Translations under genes and position numbers: made by a program
From: Scedosporium boydii
Taxonomy: Eukaryota > Ascomycota > Sordariomycetes > Microascales > Microascaceae
Assembly (NCBI GenBank): GCA_002221725.1
Contig: NJFT01000007.1
Span: 372,001 to 436,000, forward strand
DNA length: 64,000 nucleotides
Direction of reading: 5' to 3'
The notes under the pieces: model-generated
Seen by the model: the letters and a program-made list of their open reading frames with translations, nothing else
Database searches by the model: none
Told to the model about the DNA's origin: nothing
In this document: positions 24,170-35,920 of the stretch, piece by piece
How the letters are laid out: each line of letters opens with the position of its first letter
Numbering within the stretch: position 1 is the first letter of the stretch

Positions 24170-25024
24170 TTTTTGATGTTAGAAATAGAAACCGAAACTC
24201 CAATGCAAATGTGTCGTGGGATGAAAATGAAATTCGTGATCTATGTTGTTTTCGTCTTCCTCATGTGCGTCTCGAGTGTAGACTGTGAAAGTGGGGAACA
24301 GCAGTCACACAATTGCAGTTTCCTCAATACCTTTCAGGTTGTTGGCAGGGTCAATGTAATACAATATAAAGAACAGAACATGAGCCCTCTTCAACGTTCT
24401 ATCCTGGATTTTGTCGGCGAATGTGTCATAATGGCTCATTACTGAGTCTTTGGCCGAAAAGGGCAATAGCACGATCATTTCAGAGCTTCCAAACCCCAAG
24501 CCATCATCAGTGGTTGGTGATGCCAGGCCAATGGAGCACTGGTGGGTGGGCATGAACAGGCTATGCTAGCCCTGCCAGGGCCCTGCTAGAGCCCTATACT
24601 GGGGCTATGCTGCCCTGCCAAATGCCAGCAGTGACAAGGGTTAACAACATTGGGTAATTCTCAGCCAGGCAACAACGTGTTAATGGAGCACTTGAGGGCT
24701 GAGTTATCACCTGGTGATACCCTCAACCTTACTTCAGGAGACTACCTCCTCTTCTTATCCCCAACGTTCACTTCCCGGATTCCTCTACTCTAGCCGTCAC
24801 AAAGAAAATGTTGTATTTCCTAGCGACTGTATCTAGAGACAAATAATGGGGTATAAAACCTATTATGATCCATCCTCATCAATCCCTCATCATTAACCTG
24901 ACCTATGAAGCGCCCCTCAAACTTACAAGTAAACCGGCCCATGAGAAAAAAGAAGAAAAATAAAAGAAAAATGAAAATGAAAGAAAGAAGAGAAAGAACA
25001 AGAAATATGTCCTCATGCCCTCGA
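24170..25024. other. SLH1 promoter and downstream region of the next gene
   Basis: No coding frame. It contains an imperfect direct repeat (GGCTATGCTxGCCCTGCCA at 24559-24577 and 24603-24620) and a 15-base near-palindrome TATCACC-T-GGTGATA at 24705-24719. An A/G-rich stretch near 24950-25005 belongs to the 3' region of the minus-strand gene ending at 25025. Confidence 0.55.
24559..24620. repeat. Short imperfect direct repeat with internal inverted symmetry
   Basis: Two copies of an 18-19 base unit (24559-24577 and 24603-24620) differ by one base. The spacer has CCCTGCTAG/CTAGCCCTG-type inverted symmetry. It lies upstream of SLH1. Origin unknown. Confidence 0.5.
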
Positions 25025-27982
25025 CTACATCCCCTCAACCACGGCCCTCTCACTCTTCCGATTAGTTCCTCTCACCACTGAAGCCGGAACCTTCCTCGCC
25101 ATAGATCCCACTCCAACCGGCGTGACGTCTGCCCGCATCCACGGCCTCGCTCTACCGGGATGCTGGAGCAAGTTCTGCTGCTGCCTCGAGATGCTAATTT
25201 GTCGCGCGATAGAAATCTCCACGGCGCTCTTGAGGTTCGCGTCCGCCTCGTCAATCGATGGCTTCGTTAGGTGGGTATACGTGCTCGACGCCGACGACGC
25301 CGACCGCATGCGCGAGGAGCTGGTGATGCTGCTGGCGCTGGATGGAACCCCTGTCGATGGCGGGGAGATCATTTGCCAGGCCGGCTCGCCTAGTGCGGTC
25401 CTCGACTGCGTCATCATCATCGAAGGTGGCGGCGCATCGAGACTAACGCCCTCCGTGGGCGAATCGAGAATAAGCGCCGACTGATCTTGCCTGAAAGCGG
25501 CTCCTCGCTGCTGCATCGTTGCTTGCGTCTGGGTTTGTCCGGTCTGAATGGGCTGAGGGAGCCGGGTCCGCGACTGCGATTGAGCTCTGGCACGAGCCGC
25601 CGCCACTAGGCCCTCTACTTGAATAGCCGCCTCCTGGGCCATTTGTTGCGGTGTCATCTTGGAAATATTAAGAGGCGCCGGCTGCGACACAGCAACTACC
25701 TCGGGGACAGTGGTCCGAGGCGCCTGAGCTGCCTGTCGGGTTTGCGAGCGCTCCCTCGTTCTGGAGCGTTCCCTTGTCTGTGACTGCTCTCGACTTCGAG
25801 AACGCTCTCGAGCCAACCGGCCCTGCTCCAGGCGTTGCGCAGCTCTCGTGCGGCTCGAAGACCTCTCATCAACTTGAGACGCCGTGTCGGCCACCGCTCG
25901 CGCAGGCACCCTCCTCGGGATCTGGGAAGCTATGACCGGCTGGGAGCCTAAAGGCTTAGGGACCATATCTCGCCCCCGAGCCACATCGCCGTCGAGGACG
26001 ATCGGAATGTCCTGCGATTGCTGAGACATCTGCGAGCGGGAGCGTTCTTCAGGCGTCTCTGCGCGCCTGGATTCGGCGAACACGGGTGGGGGAGGTGTGG
26101 GTCGCGGGCCAGGTGGATCCATGAGCTCAAACTTAGCCTTGGAGGGAGAAGGGAGCAGGGCGGGTGAAGTGTTGGAGCGGGAAAGTGGCGACGGGCGAGT
26201 GGTCGTCGGCGCCAGATTCTTGTTAGTAGGTGGCGCGGGAAAAAGAGAAAATGAGGGAGAGTTTCTATGAGCCTGGTATGAGGGCGTTGGGGCGGCAGTG
26301 GTAGTGGAAGCAACATCAGTAGTTACCGTCGCTGTCGTCATCGCTGTCGCCATCGTCTCAGTCATGGCAGCCGCGCTGGTAGTAGTGGTCGATGGAGCAA
26401 GGGCATCTTTCGAGGCCGCCATGTTCGCAAGTGCAGCGACCGCAGCTGGGATAGGTTCTCCCCTAGCACGTGCCTCCTCTTCAATGATGATGGCATCCTG
26501 GATGAGCTGGAGGCGCTTCAACGTGGCTTGGCGCCGCGCAAAAATGCTATTTCGCGAGGGCGCCTGTGGTCTGTCGGGATGAAGGATCCCTCCAAACATG
26601 ACGCTGTACCGCTCCATCCTGACGTCGGGAATCTCCACATCGAGGAAGCCCTTGCCGGTAGGGATAGGTGGCACAGGCGGTGCGATGATGGGCATGGGTG
26701 CGGAAATGTCGGATTTCTTGATGCCGTCGCGGATGGATTTGGATGACGCCTTGCGTGACAACAACGGCGTCTTAGGAGCCTTAGGAGTCTTGGGAGTCTT
26801 CGGGGTTTTCGGCGTCTTTGGTTCCATGGGCATGCTCGTCGTTAGCGTCTCGACGACCGGTTCGGTCTGTGACCGAATAATGATTGGCTTAATATTGATA
26901 GCTTTCCTCCCCGCCGTCGTGTTACTCCTGCCAAAGTCGGAGGTCTTCTTTTCTCCGCTCGACGTTTTGGGTCGAGATTCTGGTAGCACTATTGGTGAGT
27001 TGAGCAGGATGTCGGGAGTGGCCGCCTTTTCCAGCTCTTTGGTTTCCGAATTCTTCTTGGTCCCACGACGGCCAAATAACCTCCATTTCCCGGATTTCTT
27101 AGTCTGCGTCGTTTCCGTCGGCTCATCCCAAGGCGCCAACGGGGCTGCACTGTTAGGGGTTCCGGTCGCCCCGGGGAGCTGGGGTTGCCAGAAGGCATAA
27201 GTTGAAGAAGAAGACGCCGCCACCCTGGACGGACGGGTGGTGCCTGGGCTTCCGATAGCCATGCCAATCGGCGCGGACGGGTTGAGTTCATCCATGGAGT
27301 CGGGCGTCTGGGTTCTCACCGGAATGGTAGTAGCGTCAGGGGATCTCGACTTCGGACTGCCAATCGGTGATGGTGGCTTTCCTCGGATAGGAATATGGTA
27401 GGATCTAAAAGACCTAGACTGTGTATTTATATACATGTCGTCTCTCGATACTCTCTTTCCGGCCATGGCTTTTGGCCTCGTACTATTAGTGGAACTTCCG
27501 TCCAGAAGCATGCTAGACGAGCCGGTGGCGGGCCCCGCACTTGTGCTGGGTCGTTCGGCGGCGGGGGCTGTTAATACCACTGCCGCTGGTGATTTGTTCC
27601 GACTTCCTTCCTTGTTGCCAGACGAGCGAGAGGGCGGTTGGGGCAAAGGGCGACGAACGTAGGCATTCGAGTTGTCGTCGGTTCCTGATGGAGAGTAAAT
27701 AGCCGTCGCGAGGGCTGCTGTGGCTGCGGCCGCGGCGGATTCGGGAGAGGAGGACGAAGGAGGAGTCGCAGTGAGAAAAGAGTCGTTTACTGGTTTCGTG
27801 GTGGGTGGTGTCTGGGGTGAATCTGATACAGGACCTGGCTCTTTCTGTCCGAGGGTGGGAGGAGACTTGGGACCGTGCTTCCCTGGACCAGCGGCATCCC
27901 GGTCCCTGTCCGCACCAGCGCCAGAACCTGCCATCGCCCGCATGTTCCTCAGGGATTTTGACCGTGTCACTAGCTTGAACAT
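25025..27982 (-). CDS. Large disordered fungal protein of unknown function
   Basis: One uninterrupted frame of 985 codons. I do not recognise a named family. The sequence is dominated by S, T, P, A, R and Q. A PKTPKTPKTPKTP repeat lies at about residues 385-410, and an RERSR/RTRERSQ repeat at about 715-750. There is no signal peptide or membrane segment. One stretch stands out as ordered, around residues 445-495: DVEIPDVRMERYSVMFGGIL followed by a helix rich in R, L, Q and E. Such a segment could be a conserved binding motif in a scaffold or signalling protein, but this is inference. Several S/T-P sites and basic patches suggest phosphorylation. The ATG at 27982 is the first in frame; a second is 13 codons on. 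The gene is divergent from the gene-poor block to its right. Confidence 0.75.
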   Translation of the reverse strand: MFKLVTRSKSLRNMRAMAGSGAGADRDRDAAGPGKHGPKSPPTLGQKEPGPVSDSPQTPPTTKPVNDSFLTATPPSSSSPESAAAAATAALATAIYSPSGTDDNSNAYVRRPLPQPPSRSSGNKEGSRNKSPAAVVLTAPAAERPSTSAGPATGSSSMLLDGSSTNSTRPKAMAGKRVSRDDMYINTQSRSFRSYHIPIRGKPPSPIGSPKSRSPDATTIPVRTQTPDSMDELNPSAPIGMAIGSPGTTRPSRVAASSSSTYAFWQPQLPGATGTPNSAAPLAPWDEPTETTQTKKSGKWRLFGRRGTKKNSETKELEKAATPDILLNSPIVLPESRPKTSSGEKKTSDFGRSNTTAGRKAINIKPIIIRSQTEPVVETLTTSMPMEPKTPKTPKTPKTPKAPKTPLLSRKASSKSIRDGIKKSDISAPMPIIAPPVPPIPTGKGFLDVEIPDVRMERYSVMFGGILHPDRPQAPSRNSIFARRQATLKRLQLIQDAIIIEEEARARGEPIPAAVAALANMAASKDALAPSTTTTSAAAMTETMATAMTTATVTTDVASTTTAAPTPSYQAHRNSPSFSLFPAPPTNKNLAPTTTRPSPLSRSNTSPALLPSPSKAKFELMDPPGPRPTPPPPVFAESRRAETPEERSRSQMSQQSQDIPIVLDGDVARGRDMVPKPLGSQPVIASQIPRRVPARAVADTASQVDERSSSRTRAAQRLEQGRLARERSRSREQSQTRERSRTRERSQTRQAAQAPRTTVPEVVAVSQPAPLNISKMTPQQMAQEAAIQVEGLVAAARARAQSQSRTRLPQPIQTGQTQTQATMQQRGAAFRQDQSALILDSPTEGVSLDAPPPSMMMTQSRTALGEPAWQMISPPSTGVPSSASSITSSSRMRSASSASSTYTHLTKPSIDEADANLKSAVEISIARQISISRQQQNLLQHPGRARPWMRADVTPVGVGSMARKVPASVVRGTNRKSERAVVEGM
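26765..26825 (-). repeat. Coding repeat for PKTP units
   Basis: A run of nine-base near-repeats encodes PKTPKTPKTPKTPKAPKTP in the 985-residue protein. It is a low-complexity coding repeat; K and T-P alternate, offering repeated proline-directed kinase sites. Confidence 0.75.
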
Positions 27983-30900
27983 GGTGACGGTGATGGGTGA
28001 TCACCCCAATGCAACGCTTGCAAGGGTGGAGAGATCTCGAGCGTTCAGCGAGGAGAGAGAAGGAGAATAAGGGGAAGGAGTCGGCGCTCCAATTCAGCTG
28101 TAACTCCAGAATAGAGGAGATGATTGGCGGGATCGTGGATCTCGGTTGCGAGTCTCTCCAAACATCGATATGTTGTATTAATAAAAAGAGGAATTTGGTC
28201 TCGTAGAATACGCTGAGTAAGAGATGGGGGAGGAGATGATCAGGATGAAATCAACGACAAAAACAACAAAATGGTGTAAAATGAAGAGAGATAAACGAGA
28301 ATCAGCCCCAGGTGTAAGCAAAGTAAAGGAAACGAAGGAAAGGGGTAGCGAAGAGTAGGGTGAGAGAGGTGAGAGGGTGAGATGGACTTGTCCTGAACAC
28401 CAATGAACAAGATCGGGGATGATGAGGAATAAAGTTGGGATGAAAAGAACCCTTTGCGAGAGGGAGGAGAGTACGATGAAGTTTTATTGTTTAATCCCAC
28501 ATGTACGAAGTAGAAAAATAAGTAATATTATCCACAAGACAACCTTGCTAGACCGACAAGACTTTCGAGAATAGCCTTCAACGTTTCCGTAGCATGTTGA
28601 CATTCCGGCGCAGCAGCGCTTCGGATGAGCTTCGATCCTGCCCTGCTCGCCTACAAAGTGTGGACACGTCCCCGTGGATCGTGAGCGGTAATATGCCACG
28701 CCATTAAGGAACTGGGAAATAGCCGTACAGAACAACCCAAAGAAACAGGGCATCGACATCTCCAAGATACGGCTGCGCGAAAAGCCTGCCAAGCGCATCA
28801 TTTGATCTTTTTGGTGTGGAGAACCGTATGTCGACGTACTGCTGAGCAGCAGAAGAGCCGAAGTCTAATCCGACTCATAAGATGCGAGTAACTGGGCAGT
28901 TGCCCTGTTTGAAATTAATGAAGCGGATATTTTAGGATTGATCGCCACCAGGGGTGTGGCACCTACACGGCAGACCACGCGACTACCGTCTGGCCTTACT
29001 GGCTGGGGACGAGGGAGACAAAACCCTCAGAACATCGAAGTCTTTTCCTAATTGGGCAAAAGGTAAGATCTAGGGGGTTTCGAGTCCTTGTATCAGGATC
29101 GACAAGTACACAACAAGAGGGGACCTGGACTGGGCGAAGGGAACTTGTCACTCCTCCCCTCCCCTTCTAAACGAGAGAGACTGGGGCCAAGACGAGTAAC
29201 TATCCACGTTGAAAAAGCTGGCTGTACCAGCATGATTTGCAGGAGTGCTTGGGACCTTGGCAAAAAGGAAAGCCGCCCTGATGAGGCCAACGTGGAGCCT
29301 CGAGAGATATAGCCTCAAATCATGACACAATTCCCCCGACAGGACCGAACGAGGCCCGAACGATGAACTGTGGGAGAAGATGAACCTTGAGATGAAGAGG
29401 CCATTGCGCGCTGTTAGAAGGAACATAAAGGGATCAATTGATGAATCGGTGAGGCGAGACTTGCCGACAACAGGAAGGTCCAAGGTCCTAGGCTGGCTGT
29501 TCTCATGGCCTGGCCTCCAGATCCTAGGCTGTCAACCCCCTGGTTCGGCGGCTGTCGTGCACTAGTCACTGCACTAAGGGGATGACGTGAACTGTGACAG
29601 ATCAGGGGTCGAATCGGAGGGGAATTTGCTCACCCCAAAATAAAACTCTCTGTGCAAAGGAACCTGATATCATTTCCAAAGAGCCAATGAGCCGCTCCAA
29701 TTGGGCATGGAGATGCATCTGATTGTGCCCGAGGGCTGGTGGCGTTCGCAATCACAAAGAACGCCCCGCATTGTTGCCGGTCTTCATCTCAAGGTCTCTC
29801 GGACCCGAGCATCTCCTGGGACTGATGAACCACAGCTTATACCAAAGCATGCCTCCGATACGCCTCACCTGCTCAGCCCGCACACCGGAGTAGGAAGTAT
29901 ACAGAGTACATACTCAGCGAGCCTCCGTGCGGTTCTCGCCGTTCGCTGTTGGGACTAGGGATTTGACAGGTGCTAGCTCCCTTTCCCCATTGCACCCACT
30001 GCTCCGGTTCGGGAACCTCTGTAACAGCACTGGCTGCATCTCATTCTGCCTCGAGTTCTCACCTCCAACACGCAAGGAGATGCCATCTGCACCCACCCAC
30101 AGATGCACACCTACGTCTACCAAAATCCCATCACCGACGTATGCAGGTCCAAAGCCCTTATGCAAGAAAGCTGCTACCCAATTTAACAGCGGGAAAGGGA
30201 GGGCACGGAAGCGATATGAAGCCCATCTAAGTGACGGCACATTTGCCTTCTTTTCCTGGTTTGGCGAACACTTCCAATACCTCGAGGCTACCGCCTTCCC
30301 CCCCTCCCCCCCTTTGCATCTGCCATTTAGCCTCAACGTCGCGAGCCACCGAAAACACCAATATTAATACCAAGGAGCTCTGCCAGCTGCTCGAAAGGAA
30401 TGAAGGCGCGAATCATTGCTGCTCATTGCTGCACTTGTCCTTCGATAGTCGTTTAATCTCCACTCAAGGATAAGCGGCCGTCCAGCAAAGTTTGTCAACA
30501 CCGAGCTAGACACCGAGGCAAAATAATCTCAAACAAACTCTATCTCCATCCGCGGTGGGTATTATCAATTGGTGTCGAGTCAGTCACACAGCCTACTTGG
30601 AAAGCTCTTGCAAGTGTACTTCGTACTCGCGAAGCAAGGGGTAGCGGCTTCTAGAATGAAATCCGAACCGGTCTTCACGGAGGCTCTCACCCCCTCCCGC
30701 AAATTCGTGCCGTCCGTCACCTCGGCACGTGAGTGTTTTACACGGAACTGGCGGTGCTGGGCCGAAGGGCTTGGCCAGGTCTTGGGACTTCACGCCATGG
30801 TACCATGACAGCCATGGTTCGGATGGTTTTCTAACCTTTGTCGCCTCAAAGCACTGCTGGGAGAGAAACAGTCAGCTGAGTTTCCCTCTCCGTCGAATGA

Positions 30901-33900
30901 TGAATTGGCAGAAGAGGCCGGAAGAAACGGCCTAAGGACCCCCGAGTTGCGGGACAAACGAGCAGGCTCAAAAGGCGGTCGTGTGCGTGTGAGGCCTGGC
31001 GTTTCATCACACTGGCCCTAAGGCACTAGCGAACACAACCATCACGTCTCAGAATTGCAAATCCTTCGCATGGTTCCCCCTCTCCCCTTAACCCCTGCCA
31101 TTCGCTAAACATTTCTTTGATTCTCCCAGAAATTTGCTCTGTCCACGTCTACTTCGTACTTCGTACTTTGGTTCGTAAACAGGCTTCTACCCTGTAGGTC
31201 CTGTTAGGTCGACCTCCGAACAATTTACCCGCTTAAGGACGTGATAGCCTTCCGTGTCGGGATGGCGGGTTCCGCGGCGAATTTTAGACCAACAGGATCG
31301 AACACTTCTCCGTCTGAAGGACATTAGACAAACTTCCGGCCCAAAGATGCTTGTTGTGGGGATGGACCCAGCAGCGCGAGGAGAGCCACCAGAGGTCCCT
31401 GCCTGCCACGGTTATCCACAAGCCACCGAAATGAGAGCGAGAGACAGAGAAAAGATGACCAATTTTCAGATGAACGAACCCTATGTTATCATACTGGGCG
31501 GCGACCGTGAGTCCAGAAGCCTTATGAGATCATCTGGAAGAATTGAGAAGCCCTCGGAAGTGGTGTACGGACCAGAATGAGGTCGGATTCCCCGCGATCC
31601 GCGTCCACCTGGATGACCTCGTTCTTTTGCCGATCGTCCTGATCCTGATTCCTCAGCCGCGTTCTCGCGATCAAGATGACCGACTCTTTCCCGGATAATC
31701 GCTATCTAGGCGATGTCCGACATTTGTGGATGCGACGCGGTATCACTCTGTGATGTGGGACAATCCTACGGACCGACCGGGCAGACCAAGTCTTAGAAAG
31801 ACTGCGACTGTGAGATATTCCTCCCGTCCGCTTAGCCTGAGATGCAATGCATTTGCGCTGCGAAAATTTGGCGTTGAGGAAGCCTGGTGTGGGATGGCCT
31901 TGCCGTGTAGGTGGACTACCAGCGATGCATCCCGTAGCGGGGGCTCATCCATGTCTTGTCCGTGTCCCGTGTTCTGCCTCCGATGTGTCCCACTAAGACG
32001 GATCCTAGATTGCCGCTCCTTGCAATATTTCACGGGGTGTATTCACACCGAGTCGAAGACAGTTTCCGGAGGTTGACTGTGTAGGTGAAGCTGTGATGGG
32101 AGCGAGTAGCTAGCCTCCGCCAGGAGCTAAGACGCCGGGATGGTGTGCAAGTGCTAATGAAACTTTGAAGTTTGCGAATCCTTGAAAAGACAAAACCGGT
32201 TTGAGGTTCTTGTGTATACGACCGAGGCGTCTCAGCGATGCTCGGAGTCAGGACGTGATGCTATGAGCGCTACTTCAAAGTGTAGGTGTCAGTCGGTTTG
32301 TAAGTTTCGTCTGGAATTGAATCCCGTGGTGACCTCGATACGCTTTGTCAAGTCCGAGGTGTGGATTTGGCATAGATATTCGCATTTTCACGAGACTCCG
32401 TGTCCGATGGATCACGAAGGTACTGGGCGGCGGCGTCCTGGTGTGTTTCCAATTCGTGCTTTCTAGGAAAGGCATACCTTTGGAATGCGCGTACAGCTCC
32501 GGATCCTGGACGTTAGAGTCGAAAGTGAGCAAAGCAAAACCCGAGCTCCTCAAGCTCTATGAGTAGACTATCCGTGAGGAGGTAGTTCACTCCTGTGACT
32601 ACGAGGAACACCAGATCAAGATATGAAGATCTGCTCAGGTGTGAGGATCGTGGAAACGGAAAGCCGTGCTGTCCCCCTCGCTCCTTCCTCCTATCTCCGC
32701 CAATTCCAGCTCTGCTGACTTAACTTTATATAACCCCCCCAAGGTCCAAACTGTCAGCCGAGCGCGCATGGCAGTGCAGTACCCGTGGCAGTGGCCTCCG
32801 CGGGGCGCTCAATGGTTAGAAACCACCCACTTCCGGGGGGAGTTTCGTAGCTTCGACGGTTCGATCCCGATAAGGGCCTTAGGGGCGATCTTTTTGCCAT
32901 TTTTTCTTTTCCATTTCCCCTCGGTATGCCTATATTTCTGACTCTGTGTTTTTATTTGTTCTTTTTTCATTACAGCTCTTATATTATATATATTACCGGT
33001 TTTTCTTTTGGATTGCTTCATGTGCCCGGGCTGGCATTGGAGTTGACAGACGCTTAACACCCCGAGGAGTGGGACAGCCACGATGTTATTGTAAGACGAC
33101 ACGTACAAAAGTCAGTTATATCATCCAAATGAGACCTTGTTTGCATGTTTGCAGAGGCTCGGAAAAGGCAATGTCGCTGGTGGCGGACCTAGCTCGGAAT
33201 GTAGTGGTTAGACTTGGTTGTAACGATGGAATTGCTGCTTGTAGGTTTGCTCACAGCAAAGGGAAGCAAGGCTCAACGACAAACTATTTGCAGCCCCTGA
33301 TCCTGAATGCGTACATGTCACGTTCCAAGGGCATCGTGACACAACATTGAACTGGTTAGCAAGGAGTTGGAGGCAACACCCTCGTAAGCTTCAATGCTTC
33401 GTTCTCCCTTGTCCCTGGATAATGCCATCAATGCTATACCGGGTATACACGCGTGTACTCGTGTAGTTACTCGAGACAGCATGAAGACCTTCAATTCCTC
33501 GTAGTTCATTGTACAGTATGGTAGATATAGTTGAGGTGTGATATGCCATTATCATTCCCTCCATGCTCCATCGATGTATGTCTCTGGCGACTCGGTCCAC
33601 TCTCCACCTCCATTGACTCGTTGCCGCTTGCTGATCAGGGCCAAAATGCCAGACGACAATGGAGCGAGTTATGCAAAGTCATTCCATAAATCCAAGGTTC
33701 CTATTTAACGAGTGCAGGTACTATTGGATCCTAAATCCTAGAAAGCCTAGCAAAATACGTTGGTGGGATATTGGAGGTACACAAGACGTAATAAAGAAAT
33801 ACCCCGCCTTGCCCCTCACCCACCTCACATGTGCTGAATCCACATTGATGCAATTTTGCACCAGCTTCATCGACTCTGTCTCGAGTCACGTCTGTTGACG

Positions 33901-34278
33901 TCTTGCCTCTAATTCCCACTGCCCCCTAGCAACCGCATATTATAGTGAAGTCTAGCACCGCCTATCATCGAATTAAATTCTTATTTGACGTCGTTGCCAG
34001 CGTTCAAGTCGCGCATTGAAAAAACAACATTTGAGTGCTGCCCCTCCTTCGTTGCGGGTCATTTTTAAGGCGGGGAAACATTTACCGTGAACATCCATCA
34101 ACCATCCAAGCAATTACCATTTTGATCCTTCACTCCATCTCTTCCGTTCTCCCCCAACCAGAGCAAGTGACTTTCTTTCCTTTTTTAACCCACGAGACTG
34201 AGCCTGCAGCTTTTTTTGCTTTTCTCCTCCCACGGAATTTTTCTCAGCCCGTAACTCATACGCACAACACAGCCCGAG
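27983..34278. other. Gene-poor block of about 6.3 kb
   Basis: No frame on either strand has family character; the longest are about 95-146 codons and biased as random sequence would be. The first ~500 bases are the promoter and leader of the minus-strand gene at 27982 (A/G-rich on the plus strand). The last ~250 bases are the profilin leader. Between them are three TACTTCGTA motifs (30617, 31150, 31157), one TACGAAGTA (28504), a 12-base palindrome TACACGCGTGTA (33446-33457) and a tRNA-like block (32805-32895). I could not recognise a transposon. Confidence 0.55.
32805..32895 (+). ncRNA. tRNA-like RNA polymerase III module (possible tRNA relic)
   Basis: GCGCTCAATGG (32805-32815) resembles a tRNA A box, followed by TTAGA. 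GGTTCGATCCC (32858-32868) matches the B box at 10 of 11 positions. A TTTTT run (32891-32895) lies about 20 bases after it, as in a polymerase III terminator. A cloverleaf cannot be closed: the T stem has a mismatch and a wobble, the D stem does not pair, and no 7-bp acceptor stem fits. It could be a decayed tRNA, a tRNA-derived repeat or chance. Confidence 0.25.
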
Positions 34279-35038
34279 ATGTCCTGGCAAGGTATGTTCC
34301 GGAGAGGTTCCCCCAGAGCTAACCCCACCTCGCATGATGAAAGTCGACAGCTAACGCACGCAACCACCGCGATATAGCTTATGTTGATAGCAGGTAATGA
34401 AGCTCCTCGATCTCGGACGGCATATGCTATACGATTATACGACGCGATAGAAGCTAACATGAAGTTTCTCTAACGTTCAGCCTCCTCGGTACCGGCCACC
34501 TCGACAAGGCCGCCATTCTCGCCGGCGATGGTGCTAGCGCCTGGGCGACTTCGGCTGGATTCCAGGTAAGAATCCGTACAGCCATACCGATCCGAGTCGG
34601 GCCACTTCTAAGAACTGGCATGCCTCTTCAGCATCCGAACGAATGACATACTAATTGCTATGATTTCCCTACGATATAGATCAGTCCCGAAGAGGGCAAG
34701 ACGATCGCCAAGGCACTAGGCGGTGACCGCGACGCCGTCTTCGCCGATGGTTTCCACGTTGGCGGTGAGCGATACGTTGTCACCAGGGCTGAGGACAGGA
34801 GTTTGTACGGACGACAGGTATGGAAGCTCTCTACTGACACCCCTCCCTCACTGGCTGTTGTCTACTTATTGTCCTGAGCCTGACGCCCCTTTTCTTCTCT
34901 TAGGGCAAGAACGGTGTCGCCATTGTCAAGACCAACCAGGCCATCATTGTTGGACACTACGGCCCCGAGCACCAGGCCGGAAACGCTGCCAACGTCGTCG
35001 AGAAGCTTGCCGACTACCTCATTGGACTCAGCTACTAA
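34279..35038 (+). CDS. PFY1: Profilin
   Basis: Five exons, 34279-34291, 34378-34393, 34481-34565, 34680-34817 and 34904-35038, give 128 residues, close to yeast profilin (126). The protein starts MSWQAYVDSSLLGTG and ends with the profilin C-terminal helix (AANVVEKLADYLIGLSY). Internal GQGKNGVAIVKT and the aromatic residues at both ends (Trp3, Tyr6, terminal Tyr) form the poly-proline-binding surface in the family. Profilin binds G-actin, promotes nucleotide exchange and feeds formins at growing tips. The two first coding exons are only 13 and 16 nt long. All introns have GT...AG ends and 86-114 nt; CTAAC/CTGAC branch points are seen in introns 1, 2 and 4. The gene is convergent with GOT1. Confidence 0.95.
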
Positions 35039-35920
35039 AACCTGATACGAAGGTGGAATAACAAAGAAGATGGACAGGTGTGGGTTGTTGAAGGGGCCCG
35101 TCTATCTTGATGTCGAGACGGTAAGGCCTGGGCTGCTCCTGGGCGGCTTAGAGGATGTTGGTGTAAGGTCGAAGGGAGATTGAGGTTTAGTGGCGGGTAC
35201 ATCTTTCCTCCATTCAGTCAAACCTTTGGCTTTTTGTTTCTGCAACTTGATGGAACACAACGGAACTTTTATTAGATGGTGAGGTTGATGAGGCCTTTGT
35301 CGTCTCTTGTCAGCCACGATAGCCCAGTTAGGGAACGGATCGATTGTTGCTTGCTGAAATCCCTCAAGACTCTCATCTCAAGCCCCTTCTCCCAAGGCTC
35401 TTCTCCCAGGCTCTTCTCACTTGTCGAGAGCGATGCAAAAAAGTGTAACAGAACAGGAATGAGCCGACTCTGCTGGTGGCTTTTTATTAGTAAACAATAT
35501 CTTCCTAAATTGCCCGTTGCCCCCTTTTCCGGACCCATCTTCAATTTGCCCCGGTCTACCAACTCCTGCATCGCCATTATGGTACAGCGAAAAGCATGTC
35601 TAATAAAACATCCTCTTCAAAGAAACGCCGTCAAGATTAGCCAAGGAATAAAAAGGACAGGCCAGAAACGTTTTTCCGCGTATAAACCGAGACTCGTGGT
35701 TTGTAAAAAAAAATAACACCCAGATAATAGAACAATAATGTCATGGTATCATCCCTTTGTGCTGCCCCCGATCGGTATACCTTGCACGAAGCTCCAATCG
35801 ATCGAGATACGACGGTCGAGAAAAACGGTCGGCAAGGCGAAGGTTGATCCGCCGACTGGAGATGGAGCGACAGTATAGATATCGTGAAGTTTGTAGCGAG
35901 CACCATCATTATGGGCCACT
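35039..35920. other. Convergent 3' regions of profilin and GOT1
   Basis: Non-coding 3' sequence of both genes. A frame at 35276-35716 (plus) has no family resemblance and is treated as chance. Confidence 0.55.
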
